45,403 nt of DNA, from positions 1 through 45,403 of IMG/VR virus record IMGVR_UViG_3300021960_000145; one strand, given 5' to 3'. Of this stretch, positions 11,383 to 19,325 are shown in pieces. The number at the start of each line of letters is the position of its first letter. The stretch's first letter is position 1. The stretch comes from a virus. The notes under the pieces were generated by a model that made no database searches, was not told where the DNA came from, and saw only the letters and a program-made list of their open reading frames with translations. The position numbers and the translations under genes were made by a program.

Positions 11383-11553
11383 ATGAGCAAGAAGCTTTCG
11401 GCACTGCGCCAACACGACCGACGTTGGGGGGCAAGCAAAGAGCGGGACAAGATAGTCCGGTGGTTGATGCAGCTTCAGGTCGGCGGCAGCACTGACGACG
11501 TACTCCGCACCGTAGCCAATTGGATTCGGTCTGAGATGCACGCCGACTACTAA
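11383..11553 (+). CDS. Hypothetical small protein
   Basis: A 56-residue protein from ATG 11383; AGGAG lies 12 nt upstream, and a TTG closer to it is a possible alternative start. Basic N-terminus (SKKLSALRQHDRRWGASKER), then two helices ending ANWIRSEMHADY. Last gene of the early train before the terminator. Confidence 0.55.
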   Translation: MSKKLSALRQHDRRWGASKERDKIVRWLMQLQVGGSTDDVLRTVANWIRSEMHADY

Positions 11554-11580
11554 TAAAACACAGCAATATCAGTAGAATAG

Positions 11581-11608
11581 ACTAGGCGCTAACGCGCCTA
11601 GTTTTTTT
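11581..11608 (+). terminator. Rho-independent terminator of the early train
   Basis: ACTAGGCGC-TAAC-GCGCCTAGT, a perfect 9-bp stem, is followed by TTTTTT. It lies 27 bp after the last small gene and about 80 bp before the RNR start, so RNR probably has its own promoter or relies on read-through. Confidence 0.9.
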
Positions 11609-11686
11609 GCCTACTGGGCACATGTTTCGTTGCGGGGCGTTTAGTTTTTCACTATGCCAGACGGCCCTGCCTTTTTGGAGATAACC

Positions 11687-13624
11687 ATGCAGCTTCCCTC
11701 AGACTATCAATCTTACATCCACAAGTCTCGCTACGCACGCTTCCTCGACGAGAAGGGCCGTCGTGAAAACTGGGACGAAACAATTACCCGCTTCTTCGAT
11801 TTCTTTGAAGAGGAGCTGGACGAGCACCACGGGTACAAGGTGCCCTCCACACTTCGCAGCGAGTTGGCTGACGCAGTCTCCGGCCTGAAGGTCATGCCCT
11901 CCATGCGGGCACTAATGACTGCAGGTGAGGCGCTGCGGCGAGAGAACGTGGCTGGATACAATTGCAGCTATGTACCCATAGACCGACCCAAAGCCTTTGC
12001 TGAGGTCCTCTATGTCTTGATGTGTGGCACTGGCGTTGGCTTCTCTGTTGAGCGGCAAGAGATCAGCAAGCTCCCTGTTGTGCCGGAAGGCTTTGACCGC
12101 ACCGCCTTCGATGTTATCGTGGGCGACAGCAAGCTGGGATGGGCTGAGGCATTCCACACCCTCATCACTTGTCTATACGCCGGAACCATACCCAACGTCG
12201 ATTACAGTGCGATCAGGCCGTCAGGAGAAAGGCTTAAAACTTTCGGCGGGCGAGCCTCTGGTCCCGATCCCCTGCGCGACCTGTTTGAGTTTACGATCCG
12301 TACCTTCAGCAATGCTGCGGGCCGCAGGTTGAACAGCATTGAGGTGCATGAGATCGTCTGCAAGACAGGTGAGATCGTCGTTGTGGGCGGCGTACGTCGG
12401 TCAGCTCTGATCTCCCTCAGCAACCTGTCGGACCAGCGTATGCGTGACGCCAAGTCTGGCCAGTGGTGGTCGGACAAGCCTCACCTTGCACTCTCAAACA
12501 ACTCTGTTGCCTACACCGAAACGCCAGAGGTCGGCCAGTTCATGGACGAGTGGGCCGCCCTGTATCGGTCGCGGTCTGGGGAGCGCGGCGTGTTCAACCG
12601 TGAGGGTGCCATCAATAAGATACTGCGCCTTGGTCGTCGAGATCACCGCTATGACTTTGGCCTCAACCCGTGCGGCGAAATCCTGCTTCGCCCCCGTGGG
12701 TTCTGCAACTTGACCGAGGCGGTCGTTCGAGCTCAAGACAGCGCCGCTGAGATCGCCGAGAAAGTGCGCCTCGCTTCGATCCTTGGCACATGGCAGTCCA
12801 CCCTGACCCGCTTCAACTTCATCGAGCCTGAGTGGCGTCGCAATGCAGAAGAGGAGCGCCTGCTTGGCGTATCTATCACTGGTATATACGACAACTCCTT
12901 GATGCGCGGCGACAAGGGCCTCGACAAGCTGGCTACCACTCTTGAGAAGCTCAAGTCGACGGCAATCAAGGCCAACCGACTTGAGGCAAACCACATCGGG
13001 ATTAACCCGTCGGTGGCGGTCACGACGATCAAGCCAAGCGGGACGGTGTCGCAGCTCGTCAACTCTCCGAGCGGCATTCACCAAGGTCACGCCCAGTATT
13101 ATATCCGGCGCGTCACTGGCGACAACAAGGACCCAGTCACGGCCTTCATGTCAGACGTTGGCATCCCCAACGAGCCACACGCTGCGCAGCCGCAGGCAAT
13201 GACCGTGTTTTCGTTTCCTGTGAAGCTGGGCGAGGGTACAAAGACCCGCGATCAGGTGTCTGCCATCGAACACCTAGAGCTGGTGAAGATATACAACCTT
13301 CATTGGTCTGAGCACGCCGTGTCCTGCACGATTAGCGTTAAGGAAAACGAGTGGCCGAGCGTGGGAGGATGGGTCTTCGATAATTTTGATGACATCTCTG
13401 GCTTGTCCTTCCTGCCTCACTTTGAGGGTGATAGCAGCTACACGCAGCTACCCTACGAGACCATCGGGCAGGAGCAGTACGAGGAGATGACTGCCCGTAT
13501 GCCAACACAAATTGACTGGGGTGACCTTGGTTTTTACGAACGTGGCGTCGACAGTGTGACCGGCACCAGAGAGTTTGCTTGCGTCGGCAATACCTGTGAG
13601 ATCATCGAGTCAACATCGCTATAA
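11687..13624 (+). CDS. Adenosylcobalamin-dependent (class II) ribonucleotide reductase
   Basis: A 645-residue enzyme converting ribonucleotides to deoxyribonucleotides with coenzyme B12. It has the monomeric RTPR layout. C93 (YNCSYV) and C340 (GFCNLTE) would be the redox pair, with C329 in NPCGE as thiyl-radical site. C632 and C637 near the C-terminus would be the shuttle pair. The 11-residue gap between the NPCGE and GFCNL cysteines and the five-residue step of the C-terminal pair match the Lactobacillus-type enzyme. The chain is about 90 residues shorter than that enzyme, partly between C93 and C329. The start at 11687 has GGAG at the right spacing; the in-frame ATG at 11654 does not. It supplies dNTPs during replication. 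Confidence 0.93.
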   Translation: MQLPSDYQSYIHKSRYARFLDEKGRRENWDETITRFFDFFEEELDEHHGYKVPSTLRSELADAVSGLKVMPSMRALMTAGEALRRENVAGYNCSYVPIDRPKAFAEVLYVLMCGTGVGFSVERQEISKLPVVPEGFDRTAFDVIVGDSKLGWAEAFHTLITCLYAGTIPNVDYSAIRPSGERLKTFGGRASGPDPLRDLFEFTIRTFSNAAGRRLNSIEVHEIVCKTGEIVVVGGVRRSALISLSNLSDQRMRDAKSGQWWSDKPHLALSNNSVAYTETPEVGQFMDEWAALYRSRSGERGVFNREGAINKILRLGRRDHRYDFGLNPCGEILLRPRGFCNLTEAVVRAQDSAAEIAEKVRLASILGTWQSTLTRFNFIEPEWRRNAEEERLLGVSITGIYDNSLMRGDKGLDKLATTLEKLKSTAIKANRLEANHIGINPSVAVTTIKPSGTVSQLVNSPSGIHQGHAQYYIRRVTGDNKDPVTAFMSDVGIPNEPHAAQPQAMTVFSFPVKLGEGTKTRDQVSAIEHLELVKIYNLHWSEHAVSCTISVKENEWPSVGGWVFDNFDDISGLSFLPHFEGDSSYTQLPYETIGQEQYEEMTARMPTQIDWGDLGFYERGVDSVTGTREFACVGNTCEIIESTSL

Positions 13625-13646
13625 AAGCAAACAAAGGAGAAGCAGA

Positions 13647-13943
13647 TTGCTTGTTTCGGAAATTATCACTGAGGCTGCACGCGTGTTCCGTGTCGATAGA
13701 AATCTGATTGCGGGTCGAGATCGGGGGCGCTTTCCGACCTCCATAAGGCAGGCGCTATACGTTGCCCTGCGTCGCAGGGGGGCGTCACTGTCTCGAATTG
13801 GATCGTGGATGGATCGAGATCATTCGACCGTGATCTACGGCATCAAGACCGCCGAAAAAAAGGAGACAGAAGATTTGTGGTACGCTACTCGCATTGAGCA
13901 CCTTACCAACTTAGGCACGGGCAAGCCGTCGCCTCTCGACTAA
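13647..13943 (+). CDS. DnaA domain-IV-like DNA-binding protein
   Basis: A 98-residue protein from TTG 13647 with AGGAGA six nt upstream. Residues about 5-75 match the DnaA C-terminal DNA-binding domain. VSEIITEAARVFRVDRNLIAGRDRGR and SIRQALYVALRRRGASLSRIG correspond to its helices, and MDRDHSTVIYGI to the DnaA signature helix that reads the DnaA box. The AAA+ ATPase domain is absent. It could bind DnaA boxes such as TTATCCACA at 4992 and steer replication or transcription; similar stand-alone domains occur in alphaproteobacterial phages. It lies 22 nt after RNR and is followed by a terminator. Confidence 0.82.
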   Translation: MLVSEIITEAARVFRVDRNLIAGRDRGRFPTSIRQALYVALRRRGASLSRIGSWMDRDHSTVIYGIKTAEKKETEDLWYATRIEHLTNLGTGKPSPLD

Positions 13944-13947
13944 TGAT

Positions 13948-13974
13948 AAGGGGGCCAGAGGCCCCCTTACTTTT
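13948..13974 (+). terminator. Terminator between convergent operons
   Basis: AAGGGGGCC-AGA-GGCCCCCTT, a 9-bp stem, is followed by ACTTTT on the plus strand. It sits between the convergent RNR/DnaA-like unit and the leftward replication operon and may serve both, though the minus-strand T-run is weak. Confidence 0.85.
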
Positions 13975-14422
13975 ATATGATCTTGAATGACTCGATTGGT
14001 ATCTCGACCATCGGCTCCATGTCTTCCCAGTCCCCCCTCTTAACCGTGCCGGAGAAGATTATCTTGTGCTCTGTCGGGATGCTGACGTAACCCATTGCGT
14101 CCTGCCACTCGACAATCATGAAGGCTGGTATGCCGGTGGTCTCCGACATTGAGAGAAGGTTGCGGTACTTGTACAGGCCGAAGATGTAGGTGGGGAATTT
14201 CCCCATTGTATTTTTCCGCGACTTAAACTCGACCCAAGCCATGACCTTGTCGCCCCTGAGCAGGGCAAAGTCTATCGAGTACCTTCGCGGCAGCTTGACC
14301 ACGTCGGTGGCCCACTTATCAGCTACAATACTGATTGCTTTGCGCTCAGTCTGGAGCGTCTGCTCGTTTTCGTATATCAAGTCCCACGCTTTCTCGTCCG
14401 CCACAGGTGCAGGACGTAACAC
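13973..14422 (-). CDS. PD-(D/E)XK-type nuclease-like protein
   Basis: A 149-residue protein. The core SIDFALLRGDKVMAWVEFKSR supplies an Asp, then Glu-x-Lys on the next strand, the typical layout of PD-(D/E)XK nucleases. Residues downstream (TYIFGLYKYRNLLSMSETTGIPAFMIVEW) fit the fold's later helix and strand. The exact reaction is unknown; replication or recombination DNA processing is plausible from its operon. GTG 14422 overlaps the upstream gene by 46 nt and has a poor ribosome site, so the start could lie slightly downstream. Last gene of the replication operon. Confidence 0.65.
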   Translation of the reverse strand: MLRPAPVADEKAWDLIYENEQTLQTERKAISIVADKWATDVVKLPRRYSIDFALLRGDKVMAWVEFKSRKNTMGKFPTYIFGLYKYRNLLSMSETTGIPAFMIVEWQDAMGYVSIPTEHKIIFSGTVKRGDWEDMEPMVEIPIESFKII

Positions 14423-14682
14423 TCAACTAGAGACCGCGCCCAAGGCGGATCACAATCGAGCGGTATGTCATCAATAGCTTGTCGCCTAAGCTCTTTAGTC
14501 GGCATCTCAAATATCTTAAGCGCAAGGATTCCGACCATATGGTCGCGGACCAAAGCTCGGAAATTTTCTGGGACATTCGACTCAATCCATTCCATTCGCT
14601 TTTCATGCGTACTTACCTCCGCTGCCTGCTCTGCCCACGCCACGCTCTGTAGCTTGGTGCCCTTCTTTGATCGATTAGCCAT
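14377..14682 (-). CDS. Hypothetical replication-operon protein
   Basis: A 101-residue, mixed-charge, mostly helical protein. Its ATG shares a base with the resolvase-like stop (TAATG). A basic N-terminus (MANRSKKGTK) is followed by helices (EKRMEWIESNVPENFRALVRDHMVGILALKIFE). No family recognised. Placed between two nuclease-like genes. Confidence 0.62.
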   Translation of the reverse strand: MANRSKKGTKLQSVAWAEQAAEVSTHEKRMEWIESNVPENFRALVRDHMVGILALKIFEMPTKELRRQAIDDIPLDCDPPWARSLVECYVLHLWRTRKRGT

Positions 14683-14993
14683 TACTGCAACAGCTCAAGA
14701 AGTGTCTTGAGCGGTATGACCGCCACGGCGTCGTGCCTGTCCGCCCTGAGTATAAGACCGGCGTTCTCACCCAGCGCCTCCAGCATCCAAGCCGGAAGCT
14801 CTTTGCGACGCTTGGCCTCGAACACCCACGGCTTGCTATCAGGAGAAAAGCTTGGCGTGATCTCAACGTCACCCTTCGCATAGCTTGTCGCGCCCGAAAG
14901 CGGCACGCGCTGTGCCTCAAGGCCGTATTCCTTTGCTTGGTTGACGATCTCTCGCTCGAACACCGCGCCCTTTGTCCGCGACATCTTACCCAT
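14682..14993 (-). CDS. Holliday-junction-resolvase-like PD-(D/E)XK protein
   Basis: A 103-residue protein. SRTKGAVFEREIVNQAKEYG with the first Glu, SGATSYAKGDVEI with Asp, and WVFEAKRRKELP with Glu-x-Lys are the ordered catalytic motifs of the Hjc-like resolvase fold found in many phages. It would cut branched DNA made during recombination and replication. ATG 14993 has GAGGAG at 7 nt and overlaps the DUF3310 stop; the longer upstream frame is a shadow of that gene. Confidence 0.78.
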   Translation of the reverse strand: MGKMSRTKGAVFEREIVNQAKEYGLEAQRVPLSGATSYAKGDVEITPSFSPDSKPWVFEAKRRKELPAWMLEALGENAGLILRADRHDAVAVIPLKTLLELLQ

Positions 14994-15204
14994 TACAAGT
15001 CTCCTCGTGCTCAATGAGGAGGTCGAGGTAGTGCCGCGCCTTGCGCAGATCATCCAGACCGCCCTTGCGCCGCCACCTAGTAACGTACTTGATGACGTTG
15101 CCTTCGCAATATGGGATGCTGTTGGCCATGATGTACTCAACAGGCTGGATCACAACCTCCCTGTAGTGGCTGCCACCAACCTGCTCAGAAAAAGCTGAAG
15201 TCAT
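14986..15204 (-). CDS. DUF3310 protein
   Basis: A 72-residue protein with the DUF3310 pattern VGGSHYREVVIQPVEYIMAN, then CEGNVIKYVTRWRRKGGLDDLRKARHYLDLLIE. Members are common in phage replication modules; the biochemical role is not established to my knowledge. ATG 15204 has AAGGAG at 7 nt and lies inside the 3' end of the Ref-like gene. Confidence 0.85.
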   Translation of the reverse strand: MTSAFSEQVGGSHYREVVIQPVEYIMANSIPYCEGNVIKYVTRWRRKGGLDDLRKARHYLDLLIEHEETCNG

Positions 15205-15508
15205 TTCCATTCTCCTTTACCATCTGTCGGCATAGATCGAGCAGCTCAAGCTGCGTACCAAAGCGTTCTTCAAAGCGGGTCTTCCAAGGGTGGACGCTTA
15301 CGAACTCACCTCGCATGTCACCACCTTGATGGTGGAGGTAACATAGTGGTATGGTCTTGAAGTGCGCGCCCTCTTTCGTTCGCCCGTCGATGTGGTGGAG
15401 CGACACCTGCGGGGAGTGAACGCCAAGCTGGTAGCAGGCGATACAGCCAAGCTGCCCAGCGGCATCCATCCATCGACGCTCTTCTGCTGTTGGCGTCCGG
15501 CCCTTCAT
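15185..15508 (-). CDS. Ref-like HNH nuclease (recombination enhancement function type)
   Basis: A 107-residue protein resembling the C-terminal nuclease domain of phage P1 Ref. A zinc pair C22/C25 (CIACYQLG), then SLHHIDGR with the HNH histidines, then IPLCYLHHQGGD with further ligands. Ref is a RecA-dependent nuclease, and phage versions often lie in recombination modules. Its start overlaps the upstream stop (ATGA). The family match is by motif. Confidence 0.8.
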   Translation of the reverse strand: MKGRTPTAEERRWMDAAGQLGCIACYQLGVHSPQVSLHHIDGRTKEGAHFKTIPLCYLHHQGGDMRGEFVSVHPWKTRFEERFGTQLELLDLCRQMVKENGNDFSFF

Positions 15509-15837
15509 GCGCTGTATGTCTTTCGCTCCATGCGCAAGTTTGCCGCCTGTGTTCTCCAGTGCTCGAAGGCAATCTCCCTAGCCTTAAGCTCCGCCTTTGC
15601 AAAGGCCATCTCTCCTCGGGCTACTCCGTGAGCAACCCGACAGCTATAGACGCTGTCACACTCATCAGCATAGCGAGACTGAGACACGGCACTCTTGTTC
15701 CCCTCAACCTCTGCCTTAACCATCATCTTTGCCACCTCTCGCTTGAGGTCGGCCTCAGTTATCGCCACGTCGATCTCGGCCTGACGCAGCATCTTTGCCA
15801 CCTCGCGGATCGACTCTGCGAATTTTTCTTCCATCAT
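15505..15837 (-). CDS. Coiled-coil protein, unknown
   Basis: A 110-residue, highly helical, charged protein (EEKFAESIREVAKMLRQAEIDVAITEADLKREVAKMM...), with a central pair of Cys (DECDSVYSCRVAHG). It overlaps the helicase stop and the Ref-like start by 4 nt each. No family recognised; the position suggests a replication accessory role. Confidence 0.65.
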   Translation of the reverse strand: MMEEKFAESIREVAKMLRQAEIDVAITEADLKREVAKMMVKAEVEGNKSAVSQSRYADECDSVYSCRVAHGVARGEMAFAKAELKAREIAFEHWRTQAANLRMERKTYSA

Positions 15838-17660
15838 ATGTAACTCTCCTCTTCGACCTTCGGTCTTTCAAAAGCGACGTACTGGCGGGGTTGTTCCTTC
15901 GGCGCGTTCTTAAACTGCATTGTTCCAGCAGACCAGTACGTTCCGACCGTCCCCTCCCACTCGCCGTTGCGCTGCTTGCTGCAAAAGATAACGGAGTCAG
16001 GCTCGAACTCAATCTCTTCGGGCACCTCCTCACCTTCGAAGCGAAGGTCTGCAATCTTCTTTTCCTTGCGCTTGTTTCTCCAGATCGTGAGGACGGAGTC
16101 GGCAAGGTCAGTAATCGATCCACTGCCCTTTACATCCATCTTTCCGGTCGGGTTGTCCTCGCTCTCGCCCTTGCGCGAGTGCGTGACGAGGAACACTGTT
16201 GTTCCGGTTGTGTTCTTGAAGTCGCACAGCTCTTCCATGAATGCCTTCTGGCCGGTGTAGTCGTCATCACCTATGCCGCACTTCGACATGTTGTCGATGA
16301 TGAAGACCTCGATCCCATACCTGCGGCGCGCGTACTCGAACACCTCAAGCATCCGCTTGGTCTTGGCCGTGCCGACAAGGTCGAAGAGCCAAAGCTTACC
16401 GGCGTACCAATCAATGATTGCGTTCGCGAAGTCCTCCGTCGGCAGGGCCTCCTCGATCCCGCCAGCCTGCTTCGTCAACCTAGTAAGCAAGCGCCGTGCG
16501 GGCATCTCCATCGACGCTATGCAAACGCGCTTGGACTGGATCATTGCATCAAGGCTAAACTGGCCAGCCAACTGGCTCTTGCCGTGTCCGTTGATCCCGT
16601 TCAAGATCACCAGCTCCGCATCCCTGAACCGGAACTTCCGGTCGAACCCCCTCAAGAGCGGAGCAAATCCTCTTGTGTCTTCTTCGCTGTTGAACAACTC
16701 CTTCAAGATGTCTTCGCGATATTCGGTGGCACATTTCAATTCATCGGGGTCGTATCCCTTCCCCGTCCTTCTGATTGCCGTGATGTCATCTCCTTCAAGG
16801 AGACAATCATTCAGGTCTTTCTTGGGCAAGGTGACGCGCACGCACCTATGGAAGCCGAGGCGCTCCGCGATCTCGCGGGCAGCCAGCTCACCCTCGTCGT
16901 CCATGTCCATTGCCAGCACGATAGTTTCGAAGCGGTCAAGGTTGTCGTACTCGTTCTCGATCCACTGTTGCTTTGCGCCCTTGCCTCCCCCGAAGGGGAC
17001 CGACAATGCCGACACGCCCATCTGATAGGCAGCCATTGCGTCGAACTCGCCCTCGACTATCCATACCTCGCGGGCGTTTGCGTCAACCACCTGCCACCCA
17101 AACAAGGTTGGCATTTGTCCAGCAGACGTTGGACCCTGCTTCTTCTTGTCGTTGATGTCGCGGAACTTGATCATCCGCGTTTCACCCTGCGGGTCTATAA
17201 AAGGGAATAGGATGCGGTCACCATCAGCAGCAATGCGGAAAGCCTTTGCTGTATCCGCAGTGATCCCGCGCTCTTCGGACAGGTAGCGCTCAACCGGCGT
17301 GGCCTCCACCTTGCGCAGGCCCTCTGGCTTTAGCGGCGCTTTGTATTCCTTTGTCGGGGCCACGAACTTCGGGCGCTCCACACCAAGCCAATCTCGGGCC
17401 TCGTCTATGGCGGCGGCTAAGCTTATCCCTTTGACCGCCGACCACAGGTCCAGCAAGTCACCGCCGCTTTCACCAGACGCAAAGTCAGACCACACACCAG
17501 CCTTTGCCCCAGACAAATGCACGCGCAGAGACTGGCCCTTCTCTCCGCCTGTCCCGCCTACACAGTATTCTGATCCCTGTATCACGCCAGCCGGTAGCAG
17601 GTACCTAAGAGCGGCGAGCAGCGAGTCGTTCAGACGCGCTGAAATATCCGACACGTTCAT
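15834..17660 (-). CDS. Primase-helicase (TOPRIM plus DnaB/gp4-like ATPase)
   Basis: A 608-residue replicative protein like T7 gp4. The N-terminal part (1-120) resembles a primase recruiting domain but lacks the zinc-binding cysteines (only C33 is present). TOPRIM motifs: VEGEFDAMA (E203-E205 region, about 202-210) and MDMDDEG (about 251-257). RecA-like helicase: Walker A GINGHGKS (355-362), Walker B VFIIDN (452-457), and a VTHSRKG motif further on. It would prime and unwind at the fork. It overlaps the initiator-like gene upstream and the coiled-coil gene downstream by 4 nt. No phage DNA polymerase lies in the window, so host polymerase or an outside gene is needed. Confidence 0.9.
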   Translation of the reverse strand: MNVSDISARLNDSLLAALRYLLPAGVIQGSEYCVGGTGGEKGQSLRVHLSGAKAGVWSDFASGESGGDLLDLWSAVKGISLAAAIDEARDWLGVERPKFVAPTKEYKAPLKPEGLRKVEATPVERYLSEERGITADTAKAFRIAADGDRILFPFIDPQGETRMIKFRDINDKKKQGPTSAGQMPTLFGWQVVDANAREVWIVEGEFDAMAAYQMGVSALSVPFGGGKGAKQQWIENEYDNLDRFETIVLAMDMDDEGELAAREIAERLGFHRCVRVTLPKKDLNDCLLEGDDITAIRRTGKGYDPDELKCATEYREDILKELFNSEEDTRGFAPLLRGFDRKFRFRDAELVILNGINGHGKSQLAGQFSLDAMIQSKRVCIASMEMPARRLLTRLTKQAGGIEEALPTEDFANAIIDWYAGKLWLFDLVGTAKTKRMLEVFEYARRRYGIEVFIIDNMSKCGIGDDDYTGQKAFMEELCDFKNTTGTTVFLVTHSRKGESEDNPTGKMDVKGSGSITDLADSVLTIWRNKRKEKKIADLRFEGEEVPEEIEFEPDSVIFCSKQRNGEWEGTVGTYWSAGTMQFKNAPKEQPRQYVAFERPKVEEESYI

Positions 17661-18388
17661 TCATGGCCTCCATTGCCAGCGTATTGTTTTGCTTCCGCAG
17701 CAAGTCGAGACAAGGACGAGCTTCTTGCGCGCTCCTGCTTCTTGATCTCCTGCTGCTTGGCGTTAAGCATTCCCTTTGATGCGTTGAACCAGTTCCTCTT
17801 CCGAGCGTCAGGCTGTCCCTGCCACCACGCATCGAGTGAGAAAAGCTCTGAACGAAGGTCGGGAATGGCGCTGTAGACTTTCTTCCACTCGCCATAGTGC
17901 TTGGCACTCAGTCGGATGACGGCCCCCTCAAACTCATAATCACCACTATTCTTTTCTTCTTTCCCTTCTTTTCTTTCTTTCCTTTCTTCTTGTGTGGTCC
18001 TCGAATGGTCCTCGGATGGTCCTTGAATGGTCCCATTGACGGTCCCATTGATGGTCCCCTCGGTCTGATATTCGTCGTAATTACAGATCGTTATCAGGTT
18101 TCCGGATGGTCCCGTTTTTTGCGAGATCATGGAATATTTTTCGAGGCGATTTAGAAAACGCTTCACGCGCTTCCTGTCCCACTGCCACATGTTGGCAAGG
18201 GTTCGCTCCGCCGTATGGAGTTGGCCGCGACCAACCTCCACGACATCACCCTTACCGCACCTGCGGACCATTGGCTTCCAAGCAGCCGTCTCTAGTAGGT
18301 GTACCCAAGCCTCTCGTTCTGATGCAGGCTCGTAACTAAATGCGTCGCAATCACGCCAGCCGCGATGCAGGCGAATCCACCCACTCAT
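17657..18388 (-). CDS. Replication initiator-like protein (winged helix)
   Basis: A 243-residue protein. The N-terminal region (about 1-100) has the SGWIRLHRGWRD...REAWVHLLETA pattern and a winged-helix-like segment (TLANMWQWDRKRVKRFLNRLEKYSMI) seen in phage O-like initiators. A repetitive linker (NGTVNGTIQ, then EERKERKEGKEEK) precedes a C-terminal part with WWQGQPDARKRNWF. It probably binds the phage origin and loads the helicase encoded next. The start at 18388 has GGAGAG at 7 nt; the longer frame to 18484 lacks support. It overlaps the helicase start (ATGA). Confidence 0.78.
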   Translation of the reverse strand: MSGWIRLHRGWRDCDAFSYEPASEREAWVHLLETAAWKPMVRRCGKGDVVEVGRGQLHTAERTLANMWQWDRKRVKRFLNRLEKYSMISQKTGPSGNLITICNYDEYQTEGTINGTVNGTIQGPSEDHSRTTQEERKERKEGKEEKNSGDYEFEGAVIRLSAKHYGEWKKVYSAIPDLRSELFSLDAWWQGQPDARKRNWFNASKGMLNAKQQEIKKQERARSSSLSRLAAEAKQYAGNGGHE

Positions 18389-18713
18389 TGCGCGGCTCTC
18401 CATTTTTTCAGTTCCATATACGCTCCGTTTCTCTACAAGGTTCGCCCAGTTAGACGGCAGGCCACGCGAGAAAGGAGAAACCACGCGAGGGCGAACATGG
18501 CTTTTCGCTCCGTCGAGCTAGCCGTCCATGACCGCACATAAGGCAGCCAAAAAAAAGTTCAACCCCTTACGGGAGCTACATCACGTTTTTCGGATTTACC
18601 TTATGTGTGATGCAGAACTACCACAGGTAAAACAAATGCAGATATTTTTGCATGATAAGCTTGAATAACCAAAATTCATTGCTACGTAAGTCTGGTCAAT
18701 TGGAGAAGACAAT
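18389..18713. promoter_or_regulatory. Divergent control region between replication and recombination operons
   Basis: About 325 bp without a gene. CACATAAGG (18535-18543) and its perfect complement CCTTATGTG (18599-18607) form an inverted pair 64 bp apart. TGTGATGC close to the second arm resembles the element in P1 and P2. A second small inverted repeat, ATGCA-N8-TGCAT, lies near 18635. Promoters in both directions are expected, but no clear -35/-10 pair stands out. Confidence 0.5.
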
Positions 18714-19325
18714 ATGGATGACACTAAACAATCACTACAGCACATCTGGAACACCCTCTCTTCGGTCAACGTGAACGACAACGTCGAGCGGAAAAACGGC
18801 TTTGCGTACTTGTCGTGGGCGTGGGCATGGGGAACGCTGATGCAGCACTTCCCCGAAAGTAAGTTTTCATTCGACCACTTTGAGGATGGCGGTGAGTGTT
18901 TCCGCTTTCCTGACGGATCGGCTGAGGTGCGTTGCGTTCTTACTGTGTGCGGCTACTCGCGGAGGATGTGGCTGCCGGTGATGGATCACCGCAACAACGC
19001 CATTAAGAACCCAGACGCGCGCGCGGTTAATGACGCCAAGATGCGCTGCTTAGTTAAGACGATGGCGCTCTTTGGCCTTGGCCACTACATCTATGCGGGC
19101 GAGGACCTGCCCCAAACTGGCGGTGCGCCGGAGGCAAAGCCAGCACAGCAAAGCAACGATGCTTTAGAAAAGCTGCTGGCCTCAATCACCGGAGCGCAAG
19201 ACCTAGACTCACTTAAGTCTGCATTTACTAAGGCTACCCGCTACGCAAAGAACCGCAATGATGCAGCTCTTGTTGCACAGATTTCCGCAGTCAAAGACAT
19301 GCGGAAGAAAGAGCTGGCCAACTGA
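18714..19325 (+). CDS. DUF1071 single-strand annealing protein (Sak-like)
   Basis: A 203-residue recombinase that anneals complementary single strands. The DUF1071 signature is clear: NVNDNVERKNGFAYLSWAWAWGTLMQ near residues 20-45 and VNDAKMRCLVKTMALFGLGHYIYAGEDLP around 105-135, followed by a helical C-terminal part. Paired with the YqaJ exonuclease directly downstream, it forms a Red-like recombination unit; the two genes overlap by one base. GGAG lies 8 nt before the ATG. Confidence 0.9.
   Translation: MDDTKQSLQHIWNTLSSVNVNDNVERKNGFAYLSWAWAWGTLMQHFPESKFSFDHFEDGGECFRFPDGSAEVRCVLTVCGYSRRMWLPVMDHRNNAIKNPDARAVNDAKMRCLVKTMALFGLGHYIYAGEDLPQTGGAPEAKPAQQSNDALEKLLASITGAQDLDSLKSAFTKATRYAKNRNDAALVAQISAVKDMRKKELAN

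Noticed and set aside
14994-15140. Upstream extension of the resolvase-like gene
   Set aside because: The extra N-terminal residues are the out-of-frame reading of DUF3310; the ATG at 14993 has a good ribosome site.
15795-17210. 471-codon plus-strand frame
   Set aside because: Antisense shadow of the primase-helicase, whose Walker and TOPRIM motifs are on the minus strand.
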